A stretch of DNA of 64,000 nt from Pelagicoccus sp. SDUM812003 (GCF_031127815.1 NZ_JARXHY010000006.1:267285-331284); one strand, 5' to 3'; shown: positions 55,005 through 63,418, counted from the first letter of the stretch. Made by a program: numbers and translations. Notes: a model not told the origin generated them from the letters alone.

Positions 55005-56276
55005 CTAATGCTCGGCGGCCGCTTGGCCGGCGATGCGGCCGGTGGTCCAGGCGGCTTGGAAGTTGAATCCGCCGGTGACGCCATCGATGTCTAGCGCTTC
55101 GCCTGCGAAATGGAGTCCTGGGCAATGCTTGCTTTGCATGGTCTTAAAATCCACGTCGCGCAGGTCGACGCCCCCGCAGGTGACGAACTCCTCTTTGTTC
55201 GTGCTCTTGCCGTCGACTTGCAGCTCGCTGCGCGTGATGCGCTCGACGAGCTGATTGAGTCCCTTCTTGGGGAGCTGAGCCCATTGGGTGTGCGACGGCA
55301 GCGAGGAGACTTCGAGCAGCCTTTCCCAAAAGCGTTTGGGGAAGTCGAAGGGATTGACGCTGGCGAGCGCCTTGCGGGCGTGCAGGCGCTTGGCCTCTTC
55401 GAGGGCGTCGCGGGCGCTCTCCGGATTGGAGTCGCCCAGCCAGTTGACCACGATGCGAAAGCGGTAGTCGAGCTGCTGAAAGGTTCGCGCCCCCCAGGCG
55501 GAGAGTTTGAGGATGCCCGGCCCGCTGAGCCCCCAGTGGGTGACGAGCACTGGGCCGGTTTGCTGGAGCTTGCTGTCCGAGTGGGTGACGGAGACGCGCG
55601 GCAGGCTGAGTCCAGCGAGATCGGTCAGGAGAGGGTCTTGGATGTTGAAGGTGAAAAGGGAGGGGGCGAGCTCGGTGATGCGGTTTCCAAGCCCGCTGGC
55701 GATGCGGTGCCCGATGTTGTTTTTGCCCCCGCCCGTGGCGAGGATGAGGCGATTGGCCTCGACGGTCTTTCCATTCGTCAGTTCGAGCCTAAAGGAATCG
55801 TCGTCTTGTCGAGCGACGTTGGACACCCCGGTTTTCAGGTGCAGGGAAACTCCCGCCCTATCGGCGGCTTTCTGCAGGCAGTCGATGATGGTCTGCGAAT
55901 CGTCGGTAGTGGGAAACATGCGACCGTCGGCCTCGGTTTTCAGTTTCACCCCACGGCTTTCGAACCAGTCGATGGTGTCTTGCGGCTGCCAATGGAAGAA
56001 GGCGCCGCGCAGCTCGCGGGACCCGCGCGGGTAGAATCGGGCGAGCTCCTTCGGCTCGAAGCAATGGTGGGTGACGTTGCAGCGGCCGCCTCCCGAGATC
56101 GCGACCTTGGCTAAGACGCGCCGCGACTGCTCGAAGATGTGTACCGAGGCGGCTGGTTTCGCTTCGGCGGCGGTGATGGCGGCGAAGTAGCCTGCCGCCC
56201 CGCCGCCGATGACGGCTATGGAAGGCGACTGGTGTGCCGAGCGAATCGACTCTTGAGGCGCGCTGCGGCGAGACAT
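55005..56276 (-). CDS. BaiN/RdsA-family (HI0933-like) FAD-dependent oxidoreductase
   Basis: 423 residues from ATG 56276; an earlier in-frame start adds 17 residues. Family marks: FAD-binding IAVIGGGAAGYFAAITAA, AKVAISGGGRCNVTH, GRMFPTTDDSQTIIDCL, RLILATGGGKNNIGH, and the closing VTCGGVDLRDVDF and CPGLHFAGEALDIDGVTGGF blocks. The family is widespread and mostly of unknown substrate; the name BaiN comes from bile-acid reduction in Clostridium. No neighbour suggests a substrate here. Confidence 0.92.
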   Translation of the reverse strand: MSRRSAPQESIRSAHQSPSIAVIGGGAAGYFAAITAAEAKPAASVHIFEQSRRVLAKVAISGGGRCNVTHHCFEPKELARFYPRGSRELRGAFFHWQPQDTIDWFESRGVKLKTEADGRMFPTTDDSQTIIDCLQKAADRAGVSLHLKTGVSNVARQDDDSFRLELTNGKTVEANRLILATGGGKNNIGHRIASGLGNRITELAPSLFTFNIQDPLLTDLAGLSLPRVSVTHSDSKLQQTGPVLVTHWGLSGPGILKLSAWGARTFQQLDYRFRIVVNWLGDSNPESARDALEEAKRLHARKALASVNPFDFPKRFWERLLEVSSLPSHTQWAQLPKKGLNQLVERITRSELQVDGKSTNKEEFVTCGGVDLRDVDFKTMQSKHCPGLHFAGEALDIDGVTGGFNFQAAWTTGRIAGQAAAEH

Positions 56277-56340
56277 GGCGAGATGGGAGGTGCGATCGGC
56301 TTGGGTCAGGCGTGGCGCGGCGGCCACGCCCTACCGGGAT

Positions 56341-57324
56341 CTAGAGCAGGGCTTTGGCCTGGGCTTTGCTCAGGCGCGGACCAAATTTCGAAACGACGGC
56401 GGAGGAGGCTCGGCTGGCGAGGGCTCCGGCCTCGGCGTGGGAAAGGCCGTTGGTGATGCCGTAGAGGAAGGCGCCGGCGAACAGATCGCCGGCTCCATTG
56501 GTGTCGACGGCCTTGGTCGGCACCGGGGCGATCGGGATGCTTTGGCTCCCGTCCCAGACCAGAGCGCCTTTGGGTCCGAGGGTCATGACGAATTGCTTGG
56601 CGGAGGCCTTCAGGGCCTCGAAGGCCGCTTCTTCGCTATCGGCGCCAGTGAAGATCATTGCTTCCTCCTCGTTGCAGAAAAGCAGGTCCACGCCATCGCC
56701 GACTACCTCCTTCATGCCGTCGCCGAAGTACTTGACCATGGCGGGGTCGGAGAAGGTCAGGGCGACCTTCACGCCGCTTTGCTGGGCGATTGCCTTGGCG
56801 GATTTCATGGCCTCGCGGCCGTTGTCGCTGGTGACGAGGTAGCCTTCGATGTAGAGGTATTCGGAGTCGAGCAGGGCGCTGGTAGCGATGTTGTCTTCCG
56901 AGTAGCTGGCGGTGATGCCGAGGAAGGTGTTCATGGTGCGCTCCGCGTCCGCGGTGGTCATGACGAGACACTTGCCGGTGGTGCCCTGCGGGAGCTGACC
57001 GGAGATGAGATTGGTGTCCGCTCCATTGGCTTGCAGGTCGGCGATGTAGAATTCGCCGAGCTCGTCCTGGGCCACCTTGCAGCTGTAGAAGACGGAGGCC
57101 CCGAACTGGGCGGCCCCGATGACGGTGTTGGCGGCCGAGCCGCCGCATTGCTTGTCGGCGGCCAGCATATCGATGGCCGTGACCAATGCTGCTTGGCGCT
57201 CTTCGTCAACCAGGGTCATGACGCCCTTTTCGATGCCGTTGGTCGCGAAGAAGGCGTCATCGACTTCGGTGACGATGTCGACGAGCGCGTTGCCCATTCC
57301 GTAAATGTCGTATTTTTTTGCCAT
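56341..57324 (-). CDS. PfkB-family kinase, adenosine-kinase-like
   Basis: 327 residues from ATG 57324 (MAKKYDIYGMGNALVDIV); the frame to 57435 adds residues without family features. PfkB signatures: GGSAANTVIGAAQFG near the substrate site, and the ATP/anion-hole motif DTNGAGDLFAGAFLYG with the catalytic Asp. The overall sequence resembles the adenosine kinase/ribokinase branch used for nucleoside or sugar phosphorylation in the cytoplasm. Downstream on the same strand by 64 bases is the BaiN-like gene; upstream lies the cysteine-rich peptide. Confidence 0.92.
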   Translation of the reverse strand: MAKKYDIYGMGNALVDIVTEVDDAFFATNGIEKGVMTLVDEERQAALVTAIDMLAADKQCGGSAANTVIGAAQFGASVFYSCKVAQDELGEFYIADLQANGADTNLISGQLPQGTTGKCLVMTTADAERTMNTFLGITASYSEDNIATSALLDSEYLYIEGYLVTSDNGREAMKSAKAIAQQSGVKVALTFSDPAMVKYFGDGMKEVVGDGVDLLFCNEEEAMIFTGADSEEAAFEALKASAKQFVMTLGPKGALVWDGSQSIPIAPVPTKAVDTNGAGDLFAGAFLYGITNGLSHAEAGALASRASSAVVSKFGPRLSKAQAKALL

Positions 57325-57413
57325 CGCGTTCGGTTGTGGGGAATCGACGGCGCTTGGCAACGGGGAAAGACGGCGGTTTTTGGGTTCCGCCGTCCGTATT
57401 GTCTGAGGCGCGA

Positions 57414-57542
57414 CTAGCAGCAACAGCAGGAGCAATTGCCTTCGCCGCAGTCGCAGTCATTGGCACCCGTGCAGCAGGCGCTCGCCTGGGTTAGTTCCTC
57501 GATGGATTCTTCGCTGCCGGAGCAGTTATGTTGGTGTTTCAT
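57414..57542 (-). CDS. 42-residue cysteine-rich, metallothionein-like peptide
   Basis: A short frame from ATG 57542 to TAG 57414, too short for usual gene calling, encodes MKHQHNCSGSEESIEELTQA followed by a cysteine-rich tail with ACC, CDCG and CSCCCC. Nine or ten of the last 22 residues are Cys, and there are two His at the start. A good ribosome site AAAGGA lies nine bases ahead of ATG. Such a peptide should bind soft metal ions. It lies 148 bases downstream of a MerR-type regulator with metal-type cysteines, on the same strand, which fits metal-controlled expression. I know no named family for it. Confidence 0.7.
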   Translation of the reverse strand: MKHQHNCSGSEESIEELTQASACCTGANDCDCGEGNCSCCCC

Positions 57543-57577
57543 TTTTTTCCTTTGGTTGTGGTTTTCGTGACGTCCGG

Positions 57578-57589
57578 TTGTCCGGACAA
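57578..57589. promoter_or_regulatory. Perfect 12-bp palindrome upstream of cysteine-rich peptide
   Basis: TTGTCCGGACAA is a perfect palindrome 36 bases upstream of the peptide start, with the half GTCCGG repeated directly at 57572-57577. It could be an operator for the MerR-type regulator or part of the leader. No MerR-type 19-bp promoter spacing is evident around it. Confidence 0.4.
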
Positions 57590-57690
57590 AGCGGTAGCTC
57601 TGGCCGCGGAGGAGTCCGGGCCGATCTTACGTTTTTTTTAGGGGGGAGAGGCTTGGCGAGAGGTCGCTGAGGCGTGGGCAGGTCTAAATC

Positions 57691-58110
57691 TTAGCCGCAG
57701 CCGCAGCCGTTTCCCAGCTGGTCGATGTTTTCCATGATGTTGCAGTCGCAAGCCGCCTCCTCCAGCGGAGCGCAGCGTTTCACCCGCTCAAGCAAGGCCC
57801 GTTGTCGTTGCAAAGTCGCGATCTGCTGGTCGATCTCCTGGATCTTGACGGCCGCTTTTTCGCCCAGGCCGCGGCAGCCGGCGTCCTCCAGGTCGTGCAG
57901 TTCGAGCACGGCGGCGATCTCCTTCAGGGTGAAGCCCAGGTCTTTGGCTTTGGCGATGAAGGCCAGCCGGGCTACGTCCTCTTCGCGGTAGCGGCGGTAG
58001 TTGGAGCTGTCGCGGAAGGATGGGCGGATGAGGCCGCGCTGTTCGTAGTAGCGCAGGGTTTCGAAGTGAGTGGAGCTGCGTTTGGCGAGCTCGCCTCGAG
58101 TGAGGGGCAT
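57691..58110 (-). CDS. MerR-family metal-responsive regulator (Hg/Pb/Cd/Zn type)
   Basis: 139 residues from ATG 58110; ATG 58143 would add 11 residues but lies only about 11 bases past the predicted -10 box. MPLTRGELAKRSS matches the start of PbrR-like proteins. The winged helix is at about 1-70 (RYYEQRGLIRPS, YREEDVARLAF). The long dimer helix follows. Metal cysteines: Cys79, Cys113, Cys121 and Cys123, close to the Cys79/114/123 set I recall for PbrR and Cys82/117/126 of MerR. A C-terminal GCGCG adds two more. Divalent soft metals are the likely effector. The peptide gene downstream and the self-type promoter at 58154-58184 are probable targets. Confidence 0.88.
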   Translation of the reverse strand: MPLTRGELAKRSSTHFETLRYYEQRGLIRPSFRDSSNYRRYREEDVARLAFIAKAKDLGFTLKEIAAVLELHDLEDAGCRGLGEKAAVKIQEIDQQIATLQRQRALLERVKRCAPLEEAACDCNIMENIDQLGNGCGCG

Positions 58111-58153
58111 CCCGGTTTTCTCGGTCGTGGGGGCGGTCTTCATGATGGGCGAA

Positions 58154-58184
58154 GTCTAGGGCTTGTAGTAGGGCGCAAGGTCAA
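58154..58184 (-). promoter_or_regulatory. MerR-type promoter with 19-bp spacer
   Basis: On the minus strand TTGACC (58184-58179) and CTAGAC (58159-58154) are 19 bases apart, the over-long spacing typical of MerR-controlled promoters. The spacer contains an imperfect dyad, CTTG and CAAG ten bases apart. It faces the regulator gene, suggesting autoregulation. Confidence 0.5.
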
Positions 58185-58323
58185 GCGGGACGGTGCAGCG
58201 GTTTGCCAAAAAAACGAACGAAATGCCCTCTCGCAGGCTGTGGAAGCAGCGATTTGGGAAAAGTGCAGGCAACTCGCATTAGGAGTTGATGCGTCGAGCC
58301 GCGCTCACCTAGAGTCGCCCTCC

Positions 58324-58521
58324 ATGGCGCCAATCATCGACGAAATCCGAGGACTCTATGGACTTTACCCGTCCTGGCTCGTCACGACCTGCCTTGTCAT
58401 CGTGGGGCTCGGTCTTGCTTGGCTTCTTTGGAAATTGATCCGTATCGGCATGGTGGTGATCGTCACCGTGCTGCTGCTGGCCATCGTCGGTTTCGCTGGC
58501 TGGATGATTTTGGGCGCCTGA
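58324..58521 (+). CDS. Small two-helix membrane protein
   Basis: 65 residues from ATG 58324, too short for the usual cut-off and embedded at the end of a shadow frame. Two hydrophobic helices (WLVTTCLVIVGLGLAWLLWK and MVVIVTVLLLAIVGFAGWMI) are separated by a short basic turn (KLIRIG). No family recognised. It lies 38 bases before pyrG on the same strand and may be co-transcribed with it. Confidence 0.6.
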   Translation: MAPIIDEIRGLYGLYPSWLVTTCLVIVGLGLAWLLWKLIRIGMVVIVTVLLLAIVGFAGWMILGA

Positions 58522-58559
58522 CGCGATGTAGTTGACCTCCTCCTTTTTATCTCATTCTC

Positions 58560-60191
58560 ATGGCAGCCAAAGTGGAACAGAGTAAGGCAAAGAAATATAT
58601 TTTCGTGACCGGGGGCGTGGTATCGTCGCTGGGCAAGGGTTTGACCGCCGCCTCCTTGGGCGCCTTGCTCGAGGAGCGAGGCACCACGGTGCGTATCCAG
58701 AAGTTCGATCCCTATCTGAACGTGGATCCGGGAACCATGAATCCCTTCCAGCATGGCGAGGTGTACGTGCTCGATGACGGGGCGGAGACCGATCTGGATC
58801 TCGGTCACTACGAACGCTTTACGTCCGGAAAGCTCAGTCAGTTCAACAACCTGACTTCGGGCCAGATCTACGAATCGGTGATTCAGAAGGAGCGTCGCGG
58901 CGAGTACCTGGGAAAGACCGTGCAGGTGATCCCGCATGTGACCAACGAGATCAAGGAACGCATCCGGGCGGCCAGCAAGGACGTGGATATCTTGATCACG
59001 GAAATCGGCGGGACGACGGGAGATATCGAAGGCCTGCCGTTTCTCGAAGCCATGCGCCAGTTCGCGCTCGAGGCGGGGCGCGAGAACGTGATGTTCATCC
59101 ACGTGACGCTGCTGCCTTATTTGACGGCGGCCGGCGAGCTGAAGACCAAGCCAACCCAGCAGAGCGTGGCCAAGCTGCGCGAAATCGGCATCCAGCCGGA
59201 CATCTTGGTGTGCCGCACCGAGCACCCGATCGACTCGGAGTTGCGCGAGAAGATGAGCCTTTTCTGCAACGTGCCGGCCAAGGCGGTGATCGAGGAGATC
59301 GACGTGGAATCGTCCATCTACGAGCTTCCTTTGATGCTGCATCGCGAGAAGCTGGACGATCTGGTGGTAGACCGTTTGCAGCTCGACGCTCCGCAGGCCA
59401 AGGACAGCATTTGGGTCGACATCGTTCGTCGACTGAAATCGCCTTCGAAACGCGTAACCATCGGCGTCGTCGGCAAGTACATCGAGCTGCAGGACGCCTA
59501 TAAGTCGGTCTACGAATCCATCACGCACGCGGGCATCGCCAACGATTGCCATGTGAACATCAAGCGCATCGACGCGGAGTCGCTGGAAACGGCGGAAGGG
59601 CGTGAAATCCTGAAGAATCTCGACGGCATCCTGGTGCCGGGGGGCTTCGGGGACCGTGGCACGGAAGGCAAGATCGCCGCCGTGCGCTACGCCCGCGAAA
59701 ACGGCGTGCCCTATTTCGGACTCTGTCTCGGGCTGCAGATCGCGGTGATCGAGTTTTGCCGAAACGTGCTGGGGCTCACCGAAGCGAACAGTTTGGAGTT
59801 TGACGAAGATACCAAGGATCCGGTCATCACTTTGATGGAGGAGCAGAAGTCGGTGGTCGACAAAGGCGCCACCATGCGGCTCGGCTCCTACGAATGCCGC
59901 GTGAAGAAGGGAACCAAGGCTTTTGCGGCCTACGGTCAGGAAATCGTGCGCGAACGCCATCGCCATCGCTACGAGTTCAACAACGACTATCTGGAGCAGG
60001 TGGAGGCCAAGGGCATGGTGATCAGCGGCGTCAATCCCAAGCGCAATCTGGTCGAGATGGTGGAGCTGAAGGATCATCCCTGGTTCCTCGCGGTCCAGTC
60101 GCACCCTGAGTTTCTGTCCAAGCCGAACAAGGCCCACCCGCTCTTCAGGGCGTTCGTGGAGGCTGCGATCCGCAAAGAAGAAGCTCGCTAA
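58560..60191 (+). CDS. pyrG: CTP synthase
   Basis: 543 residues, standard length. The synthetase domain opens with [20 protein letters not shown]; the glutaminase domain (about 290-540) has the nucleophile Cys in FGLCLGLQ and the Glu/His pair in SHPEF. PyrG makes CTP from UTP using ATP and glutamine ammonia. It is followed after 59 bases by the lipoyl-FabH fusion gene, with no terminator in between. Confidence 0.98.
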   Translation: MAAKVEQSKAKKYIFVTGGVVSSLGKGLTAASLGALLEERGTTVRIQKFDPYLNVDPGTMNPFQHGEVYVLDDGAETDLDLGHYERFTSGKLSQFNNLTSGQIYESVIQKERRGEYLGKTVQVIPHVTNEIKERIRAASKDVDILITEIGGTTGDIEGLPFLEAMRQFALEAGRENVMFIHVTLLPYLTAAGELKTKPTQQSVAKLREIGIQPDILVCRTEHPIDSELREKMSLFCNVPAKAVIEEIDVESSIYELPLMLHREKLDDLVVDRLQLDAPQAKDSIWVDIVRRLKSPSKRVTIGVVGKYIELQDAYKSVYESITHAGIANDCHVNIKRIDAESLETAEGREILKNLDGILVPGGFGDRGTEGKIAAVRYARENGVPYFGLCLGLQIAVIEFCRNVLGLTEANSLEFDEDTKDPVITLMEEQKSVVDKGATMRLGSYECRVKKGTKAFAAYGQEIVRERHRHRYEFNNDYLEQVEAKGMVISGVNPKRNLVEMVELKDHPWFLAVQSHPEFLSKPNKAHPLFRAFVEAAIRKEEAR

Positions 60192-60250
60192 GGTTGCTTG
60201 AGTCTTCGCGACTCGTCCTTTTTCTATCCCTCGAACCTCATAAACGTATC

Positions 60251-61855
60251 ATGACCTTTCAAATCGACGTTCCGATCCCCTCCATGGGAGCGACTGTCAA
60301 TGAAATGACGCTGATCGATCTGTTGGTCGATGCGGGGAAGCGCATCGCCAAGGGCGAAAAGATCGCCGAGCTGGAAAGCGACAAATCCGTATTCGATTTC
60401 GAGGCGCCCTGCGATGGCGTCATCCGCCGCATCTTCTGCCGAGCGGGCGACATCATCGAAGTGGGGACTCCGTTTCTCCGTATTGAGACGGATGATACAT
60501 CGATGGGGCACATGAAGGTGGAGGATTCGGAGGTGCAGGAGGCGCCCGCGGCGAAATCCGCTCCTGCGGCGTCGGACCCTAAAACCTCGACCGGCTTGCG
60601 GGAGATCGCGCCCGCGACGCCCGCGGCTTCGGCCGCAGCTTCGGCCCCATCGTCCGCTGAGCACTCCAGCATTCGTTGGACGCCTAGGGCGAAAAAGCTG
60701 GCCTTGGAGCGTGGTGTAAATCCGGATACAATCACCGACATCGTCGGTACAGGTCCGGGCTCCCGCGTTACGGGCGAAGATATTACAGCCTATCTGGACA
60801 CCCAATCTGCAGCCGAGACGAACGCGTCCGCTCTGCCTGTCTCCAGCGAGGCCATAGGTGGGGAATCGGCTTCTCGCACGGTGCGGGTCGCGGGCATCGG
60901 CTACGCGGTGCCTAAGAACATTCGCTCCAACGCGGAGATTCTGAAGCAGTTTCCGGGCAAGACCGAAGACGAGATCGTCAAGGTGACCGGCATCCAGCAA
61001 CGCTACGTGATCGAGGAGGGCGAGTCGGCCACCAGCTTGGCCAGTTCCGCCACGCGCGACGCCCTGGCGATGGCGGAGTTGGACGTTTGCGACATCGATG
61101 CGGTGGTGGTGGCGACCTTGCTGCCGGATCAGCCGGTACCCGGCGCTGCGAGCGCCTTGGCTAAGAAGCTGGGCATCGAAAAGGCGCTGGCCTTCGACTT
61201 GAACGCGGCGTGTTCCGGCTGGCTCTACGCGCTCGAAGTCGGCCGCAGTCTCATCCTCGGCGGCACCGCGAAGAACATCCTGGTGGTCACGGCTGAAATC
61301 CTCTCGCGCATCACCAATCCGAAGGATCACGAGACGGCCTTTCTTTTTGGCGACGGCGCTGGCGCGGCTATCCTGACCCCGCAGTCAGGTGGACATCGTT
61401 TGAATCGTTTGGAGCTCAGCGGCGACGCTCGCTACACCGACGCCATTTCCCGGGCTGGCGGCGGAGCGCTCAACCCGATGCCTAAACCCGGCGATGACTT
61501 GGATCCGTTCTATCTGAAGATGGATGGCGGCGTGGTGTTCAAACGGGCGGTGCTGGCGTTTTCCAACATCATCGAGAGCGCTCTGGAGCGCCATGGTCTG
61601 ACGCCCGACGAGGTTTCCTGGGTGGTGCCGCACCAGGCCAATGCTCGTATCCTGCGGGCCGTGAGCAAGCGCGTCGGCATCCCTTACGAAAAATTCGTGG
61701 TGACCATCAACAAGTACGGCAATACTTCGGCAGCTTCCGTTTCCATGGCCCTTGGTTGGGCGGCCAAAGAGGAGATTTTCGAAGAAGGAGACAAGATCAT
61801 CTTCTGCTCCGTGGGTGCCGGATTCACCTACGCGGGTGGTTTGATGACCTGGTAG
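60251..61855 (+). CDS. Lipoyl domain / E1-E3-binding domain fused to FabH (KAS III)
   Basis: 534 residues from ATG 60251; a TTG 57 bases upstream is also in frame. Three parts: a lipoyl/biotinyl domain at 3-80 with the modification Lys45 in ELESDKSVFDFEAP; an Ala/Pro-rich flexible linker; a peripheral subunit-binding domain at 141-182 (TPRAKKLALERGVNPD, GSRVTGEDI), as in 2-oxo acid dehydrogenase E2 chains; and a complete KAS III at about 210-534 with Cys321 in NAACSGW, His461 in PHQANARI and Asn491 in KYGNTSAAS. In a normal E2 the third part would be the CoA acyltransferase. Here the condensing enzyme that starts fatty-acid chains replaces it. I infer that acyl groups are passed from an E1 through lipoate directly to FabH. 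Confidence 0.92.
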   Translation: MTFQIDVPIPSMGATVNEMTLIDLLVDAGKRIAKGEKIAELESDKSVFDFEAPCDGVIRRIFCRAGDIIEVGTPFLRIETDDTSMGHMKVEDSEVQEAPAAKSAPAASDPKTSTGLREIAPATPAASAAASAPSSAEHSSIRWTPRAKKLALERGVNPDTITDIVGTGPGSRVTGEDITAYLDTQSAAETNASALPVSSEAIGGESASRTVRVAGIGYAVPKNIRSNAEILKQFPGKTEDEIVKVTGIQQRYVIEEGESATSLASSATRDALAMAELDVCDIDAVVVATLLPDQPVPGAASALAKKLGIEKALAFDLNAACSGWLYALEVGRSLILGGTAKNILVVTAEILSRITNPKDHETAFLFGDGAGAAILTPQSGGHRLNRLELSGDARYTDAISRAGGGALNPMPKPGDDLDPFYLKMDGGVVFKRAVLAFSNIIESALERHGLTPDEVSWVVPHQANARILRAVSKRVGIPYEKFVVTINKYGNTSAASVSMALGWAAKEEIFEEGDKIIFCSVGAGFTYAGGLMTW

Positions 61856-61907
61856 AGACCTTGGCGGATGCCTCCGGTCGGAGCGGCTCCTTTGGGTGTT
61901 AGGCAGC

Positions 61908-62102
61908 CTATTCGTTGGCTCCCGACGCTAGCTTTCGGCAGAGGCGTCGCAGCACTTGGAAGGAAGCGATGGCGATCAGAATGGCGCCGATGGCGATGAG
62001 TCCCGTTTCGGCGCCCAGCCAGCCGCCAAGCGACGCTTCGGATGCCCCGGTTTCCCGATAGGAGCCGGTTTGAATGAGACTTTCGGATGCTTCGCTGTTC
62101 AT
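61908..62102 (-). CDS. Small single-helix membrane protein
   Basis: 64 residues from ATG 62102. A polar N-terminus (MNSEASESLIQTGSYRETG) is followed by one hydrophobic helix (LIAIGAILIAIASFQVL) and a basic end. No family recognised. Its ATG overlaps the stop of the short frame upstream (ATGA), which favours real, coupled translation. It is convergent with the lipoyl-FabH gene. Confidence 0.5.
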   Translation of the reverse strand: MNSEASESLIQTGSYRETGASEASLGGWLGAETGLIAIGAILIAIASFQVLRRLCRKLASGANE

Positions 62103-62236
62103 CTGTAGTTGCGGGTGAGTCGGTCGGCGGATCGTCCGACCGTGTTGGCGGTCCAAACTCTCGTTTCGGACGATCCGATTTCTAGGTAGCTAAGCTCATG
62201 CCAACATTGAGCGTCATCGCTTTTACGTTTCGCCAT
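62099..62236 (-). CDS. Possible 45-residue coupled ORF
   Basis: From ATG 62236 this frame encodes a short polar peptide (MAKRKSDDAQCWHELSYLE at its start) and ends in TGA that overlaps the next ATG by four bases. The overlap is the only real support; there is no ribosome site and no family. It could equally be a chance frame. Confidence 0.3.
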   Translation of the reverse strand: MAKRKSDDAQCWHELSYLEIGSSETRVWTANTVGRSADRLTRNYR

Positions 62237-62373
62237 CAGCGGCTTAGAGATTTGCGCTTGTTTTCCGCGAAACGAAAAAGCGTAAGCAGACTTAACAGCT
62301 TGCAAGGAAAGCCGACATGATTGGGGCATGGGGAAATTCGACGGGAGCTCCGTCAGGGAAACGCTGATGGGCG

Positions 62374-63132
62374 CTAGCTCGTGGTAAGCTCGTACTGAGT
62401 AATGCTGAGGGCGTATTGAGCGGCGGTTTCGCACCGCATTACGTGGGGGCCGAGCGTGGTAGGAAGAAACCCGCAGGAGAGGGCGAGTTGCGTCTCGTCT
62501 GGCGTGAAGTCGCCTTCCGGCCCCACGAGCCAGATGACGCTGCGTGGCTTTTGTCCACCGTTTTTTTCCAGGCTGCGCTGCCAATGCGTTTTCAGCGACG
62601 CGGCGCCTGGGGCGAGGCTGGCGATAAGCTTGAGTTCGAACTGGGCCGCATTTTCTAGAAAGGAGGAAAAGTCCTGCAAGGGCTCGATACGCATGAGGAA
62701 GGGATTTCCGCTCTGCTTCGCTCCTTCCAGAGTGGCCGCTTCCCATTTCTGGTTTTTTGTCTCCTGTCGCTTCCCTTCGATTCGGCTTTCGGTGTGGCTT
62801 GTGAGAATCGGGTACAGCTGCTGCGTGCCGATCTCGGTCGCTTTCCGGATGATGCTTTCCATCAGTTTGCCTTTGGGCACCGCTTGAGCGAGAGCCAAGG
62901 TATGCTCGGGAGGGGCGAACTGGTGCGCGTGTTCGATCTGAAGCCGTGCTTTGCGCTTGTTGGCGTCGACCAGACGGGCGTCCCATTCGTGTCCGGCGCC
63001 GTCGAAGACGCGCACGGGATCTCCCTTTCGCGCTCGGTTCGCCGCTACCAGATGGTTGGATTCCTCGGGGGAAAGGAGGATGGAATCGCCCTGAATCCAC
63101 TCGATTTGGCAGAAGCATCGATAGTCTGGCAT
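62374..63132 (-). CDS. rsmE: 16S rRNA m3U1498 methyltransferase
   Basis: 252 residues from ATG 63132, where MPDYRCFC starts the family; 12 upstream codons are in frame. An N-terminal PUA-like domain (LLSPEESNHLVAANRARKGD) and a C-terminal SPOUT knot follow: AVPKGKLMESIIRKATEIG, LVGPEGDFTPDE, and LGPHVMRCETAAQYAL, the SAM-binding trefoil. RsmE methylates U1498 in 16S rRNA. A long overlapping frame on the same strand is a shadow. Confidence 0.95.
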   Translation of the reverse strand: MPDYRCFCQIEWIQGDSILLSPEESNHLVAANRARKGDPVRVFDGAGHEWDARLVDANKRKARLQIEHAHQFAPPEHTLALAQAVPKGKLMESIIRKATEIGTQQLYPILTSHTESRIEGKRQETKNQKWEAATLEGAKQSGNPFLMRIEPLQDFSSFLENAAQFELKLIASLAPGAASLKTHWQRSLEKNGGQKPRSVIWLVGPEGDFTPDETQLALSCGFLPTTLGPHVMRCETAAQYALSITQYELTTS

Positions 63133-63170
63133 GAGAAAACCTATCGGGAGGTGGACGCTTGCTGACAAAT

Positions 63171-63225
63171 AGAAAAGACGCCACTTTCGCGGCGCCTTTC
63201 CTAACTTATCAAACTACAAACCAGA
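63171..63225 (-). terminator. Repeated terminator module, copy A
   Basis: In the minus-strand RNA, GGCGCCGC and GUGGCGUC pair fully around GAAA using two G-U pairs (63177-63196), followed by UUUU; the plus-strand version would have mismatches, so the active strand is minus. Just upstream lies TTTGTAGTTTGATAAGT, shared with copy B 192 bases away. Confidence 0.6.
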
Positions 63226-63363
63226 ATCTATAAATACTTTATCTACCTCTTGGGGGGATAGGCGCGCCCGGCATGGATTCGTTCAAAAAAAAGAGGGGTT
63301 TTGAGAAAAAAAGCAGGGGTCTCACAGCGACGCGTTGCCAGAAGGATGCCGAAATGCGGACGC

Positions 63364-63418
63364 AAAAAGAGCGCCGCTTAGCGGCGCCCTTTTCGACTTA
63401 TCAAACTACAAACTAGAT
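63364..63418 (-). terminator. Repeated terminator module, copy B
   Basis: On the minus strand AGGGCGCCGC and GCGGCGCUCU pair around UAA with one G-U pair (63368-63390), followed by TTTT. The upstream block GTTTGTAGTTTGATAAGT is the same as in copy A while the hairpin sequence differs and still pairs. Either a tandem pair of attenuators or two related small RNAs. Confidence 0.6.

Noticed and set aside
57571..57589. MerR-type promoter at the cysteine-rich peptide
   Set aside because: A palindrome is present, but I could not find -35 and -10 boxes with 19-20 bp spacing, so only the palindrome is reported.
58365..60137. 590-residue minus-strand frame
   Set aside because: Antisense shadow of pyrG; composition dominated by Leu, His and Asp from reverse-complemented codons.
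62099..63184. 361-residue minus-strand frame
   Set aside because: Mostly an out-of-frame shadow of rsmE; only its last 45 codons are kept as a low-confidence small ORF.
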